NCBI GenBank assembly: GCA_023439125.1
Contig: JAEXOU010000019.1
Location: 62,001-126,000 of the forward strand
Direction: 5' to 3'
Origin: Bacillota bacterium
GTDB lineage: Bacteria > Bacillota > Clostridia > Lachnospirales > Lachnospiraceae
Length of the DNA stretch: 64,000 nt
Part shown: piece after piece, positions 8,314 through 17,263 of the stretch
Layout of the letters: every line of letters starts with the position of its first letter
Position numbering within the stretch: position 1 is the stretch's first letter
Notes under the pieces: model-generated
What the model was told of the DNA's origin: nothing
The model's input: only the letters and a program-made list of their open reading frames with translations
The model's database searches: none
Position numbers and translations under genes: made by a program

Positions 8314-9645
8314 ATGAATCGATATACAAAAAAAGATATTCTAAGATTAGTAGAAGAAGAGGATGTTGAGTTTATTCGCCTTCAATTTACCGACATATAC
8401 GGGAATCTTAAAAATGTTGCAGTAACAACAAGTCAATTGAGTAAAATTATGGATAATGAATGTATGTTTGATGGTTCTTCGATTGAAGGATTTGTTGGTA
8501 TTGAGAAATCTGATATGTACCTCTATCCAGATTTAGATACATTTGAAATATTTCCATGGAGACCACAGCAAGGAAAGGTTGCAAGATTTATCTGTGATGT
8601 TTATTGTAGTGATCAGACTCCATTTGAGGGAGATCCTAGATATATTTTAAAAAAGACGTTAAAGGAAGCGCAAGATTTAGGATATACCTTTCAAGTAGGA
8701 CCAGAATGTGAATTTTTCTTATTTAATTTAGATGCAAATGGTTTACCGACTACTGCGACACAAGAGAAGGGTACATATTTTGATATTGGTCCTGTTGATT
8801 ATGGTGAGAATGCTCGTCGTGAAATGGTATTAACCTTGGAGGAAATGGGGTTTGAGATAGAAGCCTCTCATCACGAGGTGGCACCTGCACAGCATGAAAT
8901 TGATTTTAAGTATGAAGACGGTCTTAAGACTGCAGATAATATTGTGACTTTTAAGATGGCAGCTCGTTCGATTGCAAGACGACATGGTATGCATGCAACA
9001 TTTATGCCAAAACCTAAATCAGGCGTCAATGGTTCTGGAATGCATATCAATATGTCATTAAGGAAAGATGGAAAGAATATCTTTTTTGATCCTACGAAGC
9101 CAAACAAGTTAAGTGAGGAAGCAAATCAGTTTATTGCTGGTCTAATGTATCATATTTCTAGCATGGTGGCAATTACGAATCCATTAGTAAACTCATATAA
9201 GAGATTAGTTCCAGGGTATGAAGCACCAGTTTATATTGCGTGGTCGGAGACAAATCGAAGCCCGTTAATTCGTATCCCTGCTCCTCGGGGGGAAGGAACT
9301 AGAGTGGAACTACGTTCTCCAGATCCAACAGCTAATCCATATTTAGCATTAGCAGTTTGTTTAGCAGCAGGCTTAGATGGAATTAAGAAAAAGATGGTCC
9401 CTCCAGTAAGCGTAGATAAGAATATTTTTCTTATGACAGAGGAGGAAAGACAGGAACTTGGAATTGTTAGTTTACCTGGAAGCTTAGGGGAAGCATTAAT
9501 CGAATTTGAATCAAGTGAATTTATAAAGAATGTCCTTGGAAAGCATATGTTTGAAAACTATTTAAGAATTAAGAAAGAAGAGTGGAGACAATATCGCAGT
9601 CAAGTTGCTACATGGGAATTGGAGCAATACCTAGATCGCTATTAA
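8314..9645 (+). CDS. glnA: Glutamine synthetase, type I
   Basis: 443 aa, the size of the GSI-alpha form (dodecameric, cytosolic). It joins ammonia to glutamate with ATP, the main entry of nitrogen into amino acids. Metal and substrate blocks are intact: FDGSSIEGF near residue 50, GPECEFFLF, HHEVAPAQHEIDF, NGSGMHINMSL, VPGYEAPVYIAWSETNRSPL and RVELRSPDPTANPYLAL. I do not see the adenylylation loop of GSI-beta enzymes. AAGGAGAGG precedes the ATG. An ANTAR antiterminator-type regulator follows, and a promoter plus terminator hairpin lie in the leader, which together suggest control by termination. Confidence 0.97.
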   Translation: MNRYTKKDILRLVEEEDVEFIRLQFTDIYGNLKNVAVTTSQLSKIMDNECMFDGSSIEGFVGIEKSDMYLYPDLDTFEIFPWRPQQGKVARFICDVYCSDQTPFEGDPRYILKKTLKEAQDLGYTFQVGPECEFFLFNLDANGLPTTATQEKGTYFDIGPVDYGENARREMVLTLEEMGFEIEASHHEVAPAQHEIDFKYEDGLKTADNIVTFKMAARSIARRHGMHATFMPKPKSGVNGSGMHINMSLRKDGKNIFFDPTKPNKLSEEANQFIAGLMYHISSMVAITNPLVNSYKRLVPGYEAPVYIAWSETNRSPLIRIPAPRGEGTRVELRSPDPTANPYLALAVCLAAGLDGIKKKMVPPVSVDKNIFLMTEEERQELGIVSLPGSLGEALIEFESSEFIKNVLGKHMFENYLRIKKEEWRQYRSQVATWELEQYLDRY

Positions 9646-9681
9646 TAAATCCAAAAAAATGAGCGATGGAGGTGGTCAAAT

Positions 9682-10224
9682 GTGTTGAGTATAATCATTG
9701 CTTTCCCAAAGATTGAAGATGCTAATAATATTAAACTACTCTTAATTCGCAATGGCTATGAAGTCAACGCTACTTGTACTACTGGGGCCCAGGCAATAGC
9801 TATAGCAAATGATTTAGATGAAGGTATCGTTATTAGTGGATATCGACTCCCAGATATGCTTTATCGGGAGCTCAATGGATATCTTCCACGAGGCTTTGAG
9901 ATGTTATTAATAACTTCTGCGCAGAGGCTTTCACAATGTAGTGAGGGTAATGTTGTAAGCTTAGGTGTGCCAATAAAGGCACAGGACTTACTAAATACAT
10001 TACAGATTATGACTTACAACAGTATGCGCAAAAAAAAGAGGGAACGAAGCAAACCGCGAGAGCGTACTGCAGAGGAACTAGAAATTGTACATAGGGCGAA
10101 AATTGTTCTAATGGAGCGAAATAAGATGTCAGAAGAAGAAGCTCACCGTTATATACAAAAAAATAGCATGGATAGTGGTACAAATCTAGTCGAGATGGCA
10201 GAGATTATACTACGTTTGATGTAA
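9682..10224 (+). CDS. ANTAR-domain RNA-binding regulator
   Basis: 180 aa. The N-terminal ~115 residues look like a receiver fold (LSIIIAFPKIEDANNIKLLL) but lack the usual acidic DD pocket and a clear phospho-Asp, so it may not be phosphorylated. The C-terminal ~60 residues match ANTAR: KIVLMERNKMSEEEAHRYIQ, followed by SMDSGTNLVEMAEIIL. ANTAR domains bind paired RNA hairpins and prevent transcription termination, often of nitrogen genes. The start is GTG at 9682 with GGAGGTGG at 9668-9675; an overlapping ATG at 9680 is out of frame. It lies 36 bp after glnA, consistent with co-transcription and feedback on glnA. Confidence 0.88.
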   Translation: MLSIIIAFPKIEDANNIKLLLIRNGYEVNATCTTGAQAIAIANDLDEGIVISGYRLPDMLYRELNGYLPRGFEMLLITSAQRLSQCSEGNVVSLGVPIKAQDLLNTLQIMTYNSMRKKKRERSKPRERTAEELEIVHRAKIVLMERNKMSEEEAHRYIQKNSMDSGTNLVEMAEIILRLM

Positions 10225-10263
10225 GAAAGGCTTTTCATTCAAAATCAACTTTTGGAGGCTTAT

Positions 10264-11106
10264 ATGATAAAGTTTACAAAGATGCAAGGTTGTGGAAATG
10301 ACTATGTGTACGTGAATTGCTTAATGGAAACCGTAAAGGATGCTAATTCATTGGCTAGAATCGTAAGCAATCGGCATTTTGGAATTGGTTCGGACGGTTT
10401 AATCTTAATTAAGGAGTCGAAAACTTGTGATTTTACAATGCATATGTATAATGCGGATGGAACACAAGGTCAGATGTGTGGGAATGCAATACGCTGTGTC
10501 GGAAAATATGTATATGATCACAAAATGACTGAGAAGACGAAATTAAGCATTGAAACTCTTGGCGGAACGAAATATCTGGATTTAACAGTTGTAGATGGTA
10601 AAGTGACAATGGTTACAGTGGATATGGGTGAGCCAATCTTAGAACCAAAGAAAATACCGATTGTAGTAGATGGTAAGCAAGTAATTGATTTACCGATTAC
10701 TGTATTAGGACGTGATTTCCGTCTGACTGCAATCTCAGTTGGTAACCCACACGGTGTTGTATTTGTAGAAGATACAAAAAGTTTTCCTATCGAGAGATTT
10801 GGACCAGCATTTGAACATCACTCACTATTTCCTGAACGTATCAATACAGAATTCGTTCAAGTACTTGATCGTAATACGATTAATATGCGTGTTTGGGAAC
10901 GTGGCTCCGATGAAACCTGGGCTTGTGGAACTGGAGCAACTTGTAGTGCATATGCATGTATCTTAAACGGATATACAGAAGATGAAGTAACAGTTCATAT
11001 GTTAGGTGGAGACTTAAAAATTCGTTATGATCGAGAAACCAATCATTTATTTATGACAGGTCCAGCTGTTGAAGTATTTGAGGGAACAATTGATCTCAAC
11101 TTATAG
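10264..11106 (+). CDS. dapF: Diaminopimelate epimerase
   Basis: 280 aa. It converts LL- to meso-diaminopimelate for lysine and peptidoglycan by a two-cysteine racemisation. Both catalytic Cys blocks are present (QMCGNAIRC and WACGTGATCSA), with the N-terminal FTKMQGCGNDYVY. A TTG at 10252 is in frame but sits on the GGAGG site; that site (10254-10258) is properly placed for ATG 10264, which matches the usual N-terminus. It is 12 bp from dapL, so the two last lysine/DAP steps are co-transcribed. Confidence 0.96.
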   Translation: MIKFTKMQGCGNDYVYVNCLMETVKDANSLARIVSNRHFGIGSDGLILIKESKTCDFTMHMYNADGTQGQMCGNAIRCVGKYVYDHKMTEKTKLSIETLGGTKYLDLTVVDGKVTMVTVDMGEPILEPKKIPIVVDGKQVIDLPITVLGRDFRLTAISVGNPHGVVFVEDTKSFPIERFGPAFEHHSLFPERINTEFVQVLDRNTINMRVWERGSDETWACGTGATCSAYACILNGYTEDEVTVHMLGGDLKIRYDRETNHLFMTGPAVEVFEGTIDLNL

Positions 11107-11118
11107 GGGAGACGGGAC

Positions 11119-12333
11119 ATGATTAAAATAAATGAGAATTATTTAAAGCTACAGGGAAGTTATCTATTTTCAAATATTGGGAAGAAAGTCCGTACATTTC
11201 AGGCAGAGAATCCAGATAAAAAAGTAATTAGTCTCGGAATCGGAGATGTTACACAACCATTAGCACCAAGTATTATAGAGGCAATTCACAAAGCTACCGA
11301 TGAAATGTCAGAAACCGATACATTTCGTGGTTATGCTCCAGAACTTGGGTATGAATTTTTACGTTCAGCAATTGCTAAGTTTGACTTTAAGACTAGAGGA
11401 GTTGAGATCGCTTTAGATGAGATATTTATTAGCGATGGAGCGAAAAGTGATTCTGGAAATATCGGCGATATTTTTTCTGTCGATAATAAGATTGCAGTTT
11501 GTGATCCAGTATATCCAGTTTATGTGGACTCGAACGTTATGGATGGCAGAACTGGAGAGTATGATGCGACGACTGGTCGCTGGAGTAAAGTGATTTATAT
11601 GCCATGTACGAAAGAGAATAATTTCGTTCCTCAGTTACCGCCAGAAACTCCAGATATTATTTATCTTTGTTTTCCAAATAATCCGACGGGTTCGGCGATT
11701 ACAAAAACAGAACTTCAACGCTGGGTGGATTATGCGAATAGCGTGAAAGCAGTAATTATTTTTGATGCAGCTTATGAAGCATATATTAGTGAGGAGGAGT
11801 GCCCTCATACAATCTATGAATGTGAAGGCGCTAAGACTTGTGCAATTGAGCTTCGAAGTTTTTCTAAGAAAGCTGGTTTTACAGGAACAAGATTAGGGTA
11901 TACGGTAATTCCAAAAGAGTTAGTATCTGATGGTGTAAGGCTTAATAGCTTATGGGCAAGACGTCACGGTACCAAATATAATGGAGCACCTTATATTATT
12001 CAAAGAGCGGGTGAAGCTGTTTATTCAGTTGCTGGCCAAAGGGAAACAAAAGCTCAGATTGCTTACTACATGAACAATGCAAAAGTAATTCGTGAGCAGT
12101 TGCAATCCATGGGATATACAGTGTTTGGTGGAGTAAATGCACCATATATCTGGATGCAAACTCCAAATGGGATGAAAGCTTGGGATTTCTTTGATGATTT
12201 ACTGACAAAAGCGAATGTGGTTGGAACCCCAGGTTCAGGCTTTGGGCCAAGTGGAGAGGGGTATTTTAGATTAACTGCTTTTGGTACTTACGAGAACACG
12301 TTAGAGGCATTGAAGCGAATAGAGCAGATGTGA
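11119..12333 (+). CDS. dapL: LL-diaminopimelate aminotransferase
   Basis: 404 aa. This PLP enzyme makes LL-DAP from tetrahydrodipicolinate and glutamate in one step, by-passing succinyl or acetyl intermediates. Diagnostic blocks: SLGIGDVTQPLAP, ETDTFRGYAPE, FISDGAKSDSGNIGDIF, CFPNNPTGSAIT and the PLP lysine in SFSKKAGFTGTRLGY. It directly follows dapF, whose substrate it makes. It draws on glutamate, which fits the neighbouring glnA. Confidence 0.97.
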   Translation: MIKINENYLKLQGSYLFSNIGKKVRTFQAENPDKKVISLGIGDVTQPLAPSIIEAIHKATDEMSETDTFRGYAPELGYEFLRSAIAKFDFKTRGVEIALDEIFISDGAKSDSGNIGDIFSVDNKIAVCDPVYPVYVDSNVMDGRTGEYDATTGRWSKVIYMPCTKENNFVPQLPPETPDIIYLCFPNNPTGSAITKTELQRWVDYANSVKAVIIFDAAYEAYISEEECPHTIYECEGAKTCAIELRSFSKKAGFTGTRLGYTVIPKELVSDGVRLNSLWARRHGTKYNGAPYIIQRAGEAVYSVAGQRETKAQIAYYMNNAKVIREQLQSMGYTVFGGVNAPYIWMQTPNGMKAWDFFDDLLTKANVVGTPGSGFGPSGEGYFRLTAFGTYENTLEALKRIEQM

Positions 12334-12360
12334 ATGTGAAACAATTGAAAATAGTTTACT

Positions 12361-12403
12361 ACCCTATATAGTAGAAAGGAATAAAATCTATATAGGGTTT
12401 TTT
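12361..12403 (+). terminator. Rho-independent terminator after dapL
   Basis: ACCCTATATAG (12361-12371) pairs perfectly with CTATATAGGGT (12388-12398), followed by a six-T run. Confidence 0.88.
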
Positions 12404-12436
12404 AATATAAAATCTTATATCTTTTTTTGTAATTTT

Positions 12437-12445
12437 TGGTATAAT
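12437..12445 (+). promoter_or_regulatory. Possible extended -10 promoter for the LtaS-like gene
   Basis: TGGTATAAT (12437-12445) is an extended -10 box. No good -35 box is seen. It gives a leader of about 90 nt. Confidence 0.4.
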
Positions 12446-12544
12446 AGATGTTGCATAAAATGTAATATAGGTAAATAATAATGTAAGAGGTTATATCATT
12501 CATCATATACAAATAAAGGCAATGGAATTGGGGAAGGTTAACTT

Positions 12545-15166
12545 ATGCAAAAAGAAGATGCAAAAGAGATGTTAGATTATGGGAAAGATGACATAGTGCA
12601 AAATAATATCTTAGAAAATGAGCAGAGACAAGAGAAAAAGAAAGATCAAGAGAATATATATGAACTAACTGAAAAGCAAGAAGACCAACCAGTGAATATC
12701 AGTGGAGAACAAGAGATACACGAACAAGAACAAGAAAAGCATATAGAAGAACAGGAAAAGCACGAAGAAGCACAGCACGAAGAAGCACAGGAAAAGCACC
12801 TAGAAGAACAGGAAAAGCACATAGAAGAACAAGAAAAAACTATGGAAGATAAAAAAATACAAGAAAACAGTACTCATATTGATAGCAATGAACATAACAT
12901 AATGGAAGAAGACTCATTTGTTACTGATACATATGAAAATAAGATAGATCAAAGTAAGATAGATGAAAATAAGATAGATCAAAGTAAGATAGATGAAAGT
13001 GAGATTGATGAATGCAAAATAGCTAACAGTAATGTACATGAGATGACGCAAGCCTCAAAATTTCTAAAGACTTTAAAAGAGCGATTGGTGAGAAACAGAG
13101 AAAGCTTAGGGAATCATAAGAGTCTTATTAGTATGTTGATTTTCCCTATCGTTTTTTGTTACTTAGAAATCGTATTTCATTGTCTCGTATTTAAAGAACT
13201 TAATTCTAATCTTGTATATCCTATATTAATTGCACTCGCTAGCGGATTATTTGTATCTGCTATGACGAGCTTATTTTCAAGAAGAATCAATTGTTGGATC
13301 GGTATGACTTTTGTATCTGTTGTATCTATATGGTTTTGTGTACAACTTGTGTTTCAGCATATCTTTCGAACATTTTTAACCTTATATAGTGTTGGGCAGA
13401 ATGGAACCGATGTTTTAGAGTTTTGGAAGGATGCGTTAAAAGGCATTATTGATAAATTATTTGGGATTGTTTTATTACTTCTTCCAATTGTAGTAGTAGC
13501 AATTTTGATAAAAAAATTAAAGCTATTACAAAAACAGCATCTGGCTTTTGTTGGGATGAATGTAGGCGGAGCAATCATTTTCTACAGTATATTCTTGCTT
13601 GCTTTATTAGTGCCTGGCAAAGCAGCACATACCCCTTATGATTTATATCATAACGACTTTATTCAAGATTTAGGAATCGAGAAGATCGGAATCTTAACAG
13701 CGACCAAAATTGATATTAATAATGTGTTTTTTGGGGCTGATGAATTTCAACTAGATGAGGATGCATTTTTAGCAGTGGATGACGTAATGGCACCTACAGC
13801 AATACCAACAGTTACACCAATTCCAGTTACGAAGGCACCAGATGCAACGGCTACTCCATCTCCGACACCAACTCCAATTCCGATTGATACTTCACCAAAT
13901 GTATTGGAGATTGATTTTGCTAAATTAGCAACCGAAGCAAAAGATGAGTCAATAGCTTCCCTGTATGAGTATTTTTCTAAGGTAACCCCAACGAATAAAA
14001 ACGAGTATACGGGGTTGTTTGAAGGATATAATCTTATTTATCTAACTGCTGAGGGATTTTCCCCTTGGGCAGTTGACGAGGAGATAACTCCAACCTTATA
14101 TAAGTTAACACATTCTGGCTTTGTATTCGAGAACTTTTATAATCCAATATGGTGGACCTCAACAAGTGATGGCGAATATGTAGGTTGTACAGGATTAATA
14201 CCATCAGGTAGTAATAGTATGACAAAGTCAGCAGAGTGTGATATGCCTTTATGTTTAGGATGGCAATTTAAAGAATTAGGATATTCGACAAGAGCTTACC
14301 ATAATCATAGCTATAAATACTATCATCGCAATTTAAGCCATCCAAATATGGGTTATGATTATAAAGGCGCAAAAGGTGGTGGCCTGGATGTCAAACTGAC
14401 TTGGCCAGAATCTGATCTTGAGATGATGGAGAAAACAATACCAGAGTATATTAATGATGAGCAGTTCCATACGTACTATATGACAGTAAGTGGCCATATG
14501 GAATATACTTTTGTTGGTAATGCGATGGCTCAAAAGAATAAAGCTTATGTTGAAAATCTACCATACTCAGATGAAGGTAAAGCATACATTGCATGCAATA
14601 AAGAGCTTGACTTAGCGCTGGAATATTTGATTCAGGAGCTTGATAAAGCTGGGGTATTAGATAAGACAGTCATCGCTTTAAGTGCTGATCACTATCCATA
14701 TGGATTAGCACAAGATAAAATTGATGAAATTGCTGGACATAAAGTAGAGGAAAATTTTGAACTATATGAGAACTACTTTATCTTGTGGAATTCAGCAATA
14801 GAAGAACCAATTGTTGTTGATAAATATTGCTCGACAGTTGATATTATGCCGACACTTTATAATTTATTTGGAATCCCATATGATTCAAGATTGTTTATAG
14901 GCCAGGATATTTTATCGGATGCACCTGGATTGGTGATGACATCCAACCAGAGTTTTATCACGGATTATGTTAAATATAATTCTAAAACTGGTGAATGTGA
15001 GATGTTACAAGATGTAGAGCTTCCTGAAAATTATCTAAAAGGCTATATTTCCATCGTGCGTAATAAATTTAGTGTATCAGGTACTGTAATAAAGAAAAAT
15101 TTTTATCACGATTTATTGCCAAATTTAAATCTAGAAACGTATGAAAAGCCAATCATTAAGGAATAA
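12545..15166 (+). CDS. LtaS-like sulfatase-fold membrane enzyme with repetitive N-terminal tail
   Basis: 873 aa. LtaS-family enzymes transfer glycerol phosphate from phosphatidylglycerol onto cell-surface polymers, with the catalytic domain outside. Layout: residues 1-170 very charged with heptad and pentapeptide repeats; five hydrophobic segments between about 195 and 360; a Thr/Pro-rich stalk near 415-450 (TPSPTPTPIPI); then the sulfatase domain. Active-site features of LtaS are visible: LTAEGF (Glu near 502), WTSTSDGEY with the nucleophilic Thr near 538, and SADHYPYG (Asp-His near 714). The cytoplasmic repeat tail is not part of standard LtaS. It is monocistronic. Lipoteichoic acid synthesis is likely but a related polymer is possible. 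Confidence 0.85.
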   Translation: MQKEDAKEMLDYGKDDIVQNNILENEQRQEKKKDQENIYELTEKQEDQPVNISGEQEIHEQEQEKHIEEQEKHEEAQHEEAQEKHLEEQEKHIEEQEKTMEDKKIQENSTHIDSNEHNIMEEDSFVTDTYENKIDQSKIDENKIDQSKIDESEIDECKIANSNVHEMTQASKFLKTLKERLVRNRESLGNHKSLISMLIFPIVFCYLEIVFHCLVFKELNSNLVYPILIALASGLFVSAMTSLFSRRINCWIGMTFVSVVSIWFCVQLVFQHIFRTFLTLYSVGQNGTDVLEFWKDALKGIIDKLFGIVLLLLPIVVVAILIKKLKLLQKQHLAFVGMNVGGAIIFYSIFLLALLVPGKAAHTPYDLYHNDFIQDLGIEKIGILTATKIDINNVFFGADEFQLDEDAFLAVDDVMAPTAIPTVTPIPVTKAPDATATPSPTPTPIPIDTSPNVLEIDFAKLATEAKDESIASLYEYFSKVTPTNKNEYTGLFEGYNLIYLTAEGFSPWAVDEEITPTLYKLTHSGFVFENFYNPIWWTSTSDGEYVGCTGLIPSGSNSMTKSAECDMPLCLGWQFKELGYSTRAYHNHSYKYYHRNLSHPNMGYDYKGAKGGGLDVKLTWPESDLEMMEKTIPEYINDEQFHTYYMTVSGHMEYTFVGNAMAQKNKAYVENLPYSDEGKAYIACNKELDLALEYLIQELDKAGVLDKTVIALSADHYPYGLAQDKIDEIAGHKVEENFELYENYFILWNSAIEEPIVVDKYCSTVDIMPTLYNLFGIPYDSRLFIGQDILSDAPGLVMTSNQSFITDYVKYNSKTGECEMLQDVELPENYLKGYISIVRNKFSVSGTVIKKNFYHDLLPNLNLETYEKPIIKE
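12733..12840 (+). repeat. In-frame repeat coding KHIEEQE-type heptads
   Basis: About five imperfect ~21-bp units (core GAAGAACAGGAAAAGCAC) inside the LtaS-like gene, giving heptads such as KHIEEQE and KHLEEQE, a likely coiled coil and a site prone to copy-number change. Confidence 0.8.
12941..13020 (+). repeat. In-frame 15-bp tandem repeat coding KIDxx pentapeptides
   Basis: Five units, the first four close copies (AAGATAGATCAAAGT or AAGATAGATGAAAAT), giving KIDQS-KIDEN-KIDQS-KIDES-EIDEC within the same gene. Confidence 0.8.
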
Positions 15167-15185
15167 TACAAAATAAAAATAGTTG

Positions 15186-15214
15186 TTGCATATAATGGAA
15201 ATTAGTGGTATGAT
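15186..15214 (+). promoter_or_regulatory. Promoter of the aspS-gatCAB operon
   Basis: TTGCAT (15186-15191), 17 bp, TATGAT (15209-15214). The predicted start near 15221 is just before the T-box leader. Confidence 0.7.
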
Positions 15215-15221
15215 GGCTAAT

Positions 15222-15505
15222 CATAAGTTGAATATTGTTAAAAAAGCTATGAAAGAGACTTACATCGAAGAATGCATATGGAAACAGGAAGCACACGTCA
15301 CCGACTGAGAGCGTGTACATGATGAATATTCGAAGGTAGGAACACTCTAGAGCTCATGAGTTGAACGTACGATTTAAGTAGGCTCATGCGTGATACGCGT
15401 TAAGTATTTAAGTGAAGAAACGACGTTGTTTCTTAACCTTGGGTGGTACCACGGGAATAAAAATCTCTCGTCCCGAATATGAATTTCATATTCGGGGCTT
15501 TTTTT
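15222..15505 (+). promoter_or_regulatory. T-box riboswitch, Asn (and possibly Glu) specifier
   Basis: T-boxes sense uncharged tRNA and open transcription of synthetase operons. The conserved T-box GGGTGGTACCACGGGA is at 15441-15456, with the acceptor-binding TGGT at 15444-15447. The terminator is CCCGAATATGA (15472-15482) with TCATATTCGGG (15486-15496) and a T-run. From the Stem I base pairing (AGAG near 15255 with CTCT at 15345-15348), the specifier lies at 15340-15344, GAACA. This reads AAC (Asn) followed by A, or GAA (Glu) one base earlier. The operon makes Asn-tRNA and Gln-tRNA by transamidation, which agrees with either tRNA. Stem I was folded by eye. Confidence 0.92.
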
Positions 15506-15589
15506 ATACTTTTTTAAGCCCGACGCAGACAACGAAACTTCAACTTGTGTGTGAATCACATGAATAAATTATGAAAAGGAGGAAAAACG

Positions 15590-16933
15590 ATGGAATTTGT
15601 AACAGGTATCAAAGAAAGTAAGACAATGTCGATTAGCAACATAGCTAGCAGAAAGGAGGAACTTTCAGGTAATTGTGTGACAATGAGAGGCGCAGTACAC
15701 ACAATTCGTGATATGAGTGAGGTTACATTCATCGTATTACGTACCTTTGAAGGAATTGTACAATGTGTATTAAGCACACCAGTGGAAGGATTTATGATAA
15801 AGGATTTAAAAGAAGGTGCAACGTTACAAATCAGTGGGGAGGTACGGTTAGAAGAACGTGCACCTCATGGTTTTGAAATTATATTATCACAGATTATAAC
15901 CTTATCAACACCTGCTCCTAATACAATGATGCCATTACCAATTGCAAAGAGAAAATTAAATACTTCGCTGGAAACAAAACTTTCTCTTCGACCGATTGCA
16001 CTTCGTAACTTAAGAGAGCGTGCAATCTTTAAGATTCAAGAAGGGATAGTAAGGGGATTTCGTGAATTTCTATTTTCTCAGAATTTTACGGAGATTCGTA
16101 CTCCTAAGATTGTTGCAGGTAATGCAGAAGGTGGAGCAAATGTATTTAAGTTAGAATATTTCGGTAAAAGGGCGTTCTTAGCACAAAGTCCACAATTTTA
16201 TAAGCAGACAATGGTATGTGTTTATGACCGTGTATTTGAAGCCGCACCTGTATTTCGTGCAGAAAAACATAATACGACAAGACATCTGAACGAATACACA
16301 AGTCTCGATTTTGAGATGGGATATATCGATGGATTTGAAGATATTATGGGAATGGAAGCGGCAATGTTAGATTATTTATTTCATTTCTTAGAAACTCATT
16401 ATCGTAAGGAGATAGCAGTCTTAGAGATTAAACTTCCAGATGCTAGGAAAATACCTGCAGTTCGGTTTGATCAAGCTAAGGAACTTATCGCTGAAAAATA
16501 TAGTCGAAAAATTAAAAATCCTTATGATTTGGAACCAGAAGAAGAAGTGTTAATCGGAAGATACTTTAAGGAAGAATTCGATAGCGATTTGGTGTTTGTG
16601 ACTCATTATCCGTCAAAAAAACGTCCATTTTATGCAATGGATGATCCTGAGAACAATAAGTATACTCTCAGTTTTGATTTACTCTTTAAGGGGATGGAAA
16701 TTACAACAGGTGGTCAGCGAATTCATGATTATATAGAACAAGTAAAAAAGATGGAAGCAAGAGGAATGGACCCAGCTGACTTCTCAAACTATTTAATGTG
16801 CCATAAGCATGGTATGCCTCCTCATGGCGGTCTTGGTATAGGACTTGAGAGGCTTACAATGAAGCTATTAGATGAGAACAATGTTAGAGAGACAACATTA
16901 TTCCCAAGAGATGTGTCAAGATTAGAGCCATAG
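15590..16933 (+). CDS. aspS: Archaeal-type aspartyl-tRNA synthetase (probably non-discriminating)
   Basis: 447 aa, about 140 shorter than the bacterial AspRS because the GAD insertion is absent; this is the archaeal/AspS2 type. N-terminal OB fold to about residue 105, then the class II core with AQSPQFYKQ, FRAEKHNTTRHLNEYTSLD (motif 2) and GGLGIGLERLTMKLL (motif 3). Family knowledge: such enzymes beside GatCAB charge both tRNA-Asp and tRNA-Asn with aspartate, and GatCAB amidates the latter. The T-box with an Asn specifier supports this. AAAGGAGG precedes the ATG. First gene of aspS-gatC-gatA-gatB. Confidence 0.92.
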   Translation: MEFVTGIKESKTMSISNIASRKEELSGNCVTMRGAVHTIRDMSEVTFIVLRTFEGIVQCVLSTPVEGFMIKDLKEGATLQISGEVRLEERAPHGFEIILSQIITLSTPAPNTMMPLPIAKRKLNTSLETKLSLRPIALRNLRERAIFKIQEGIVRGFREFLFSQNFTEIRTPKIVAGNAEGGANVFKLEYFGKRAFLAQSPQFYKQTMVCVYDRVFEAAPVFRAEKHNTTRHLNEYTSLDFEMGYIDGFEDIMGMEAAMLDYLFHFLETHYRKEIAVLEIKLPDARKIPAVRFDQAKELIAEKYSRKIKNPYDLEPEEEVLIGRYFKEEFDSDLVFVTHYPSKKRPFYAMDDPENNKYTLSFDLLFKGMEITTGGQRIHDYIEQVKKMEARGMDPADFSNYLMCHKHGMPPHGGLGIGLERLTMKLLDENNVRETTLFPRDVSRLEP

Positions 16934-16957
16934 TCGCTGGAGAAAGGAAGGATTTTT

Positions 16958-17245
16958 ATGAATATTACAGACAATACGATAGATTATGTTTCTGCTTTAG
17001 CAAAATTAGAATTGTCATCACAGGAAAAGGAAAAAGCAAAAGTTGAACTATCAAAGATCCTTGGATATATGGAAAAGATGAATGAACTAAATACAGAGTC
17101 AATTGAGCCAATGTCCCATGCATTTCCGATGAATAATGTTTTCCGAGAGGATGTTGTTACAAATGGAAATGATAGAGACAATCTTCTTAGCAATGCACCT
17201 GTTAAAAAAGATGGAACCTTTATGGTACCTAAAACGGTAGAATAG
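16958..17245 (+). CDS. gatC: Asp/Glu-tRNA amidotransferase subunit C
   Basis: 95 aa, normal for GatC, the small subunit that wraps around and stabilises GatA in the GatCAB complex. Typical sequence: DYVSALAKLELSSQEKEKA at the start and the central ESIEPMSHAFPMNNVFRED. It lies 24 bp after aspS and 18 bp before gatA. Confidence 0.95.
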   Translation: MNITDNTIDYVSALAKLELSSQEKEKAKVELSKILGYMEKMNELNTESIEPMSHAFPMNNVFREDVVTNGNDRDNLLSNAPVKKDGTFMVPKTVE

Positions 17246-17263
17246 GAGAAAGAGAGGAATTGC

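Noticed and set aside
12733..13020. Separate repeat protein or CRISPR-like array
   Set aside because: The repeats keep the frame of the LtaS-like gene and encode heptads and pentapeptides.
15302..15304. GAC as the T-box specifier (Asp)
   Set aside because: It lies in the distal part of Stem I by my pairing; GAACA at 15340 is in the specifier-loop position next to CTCT.
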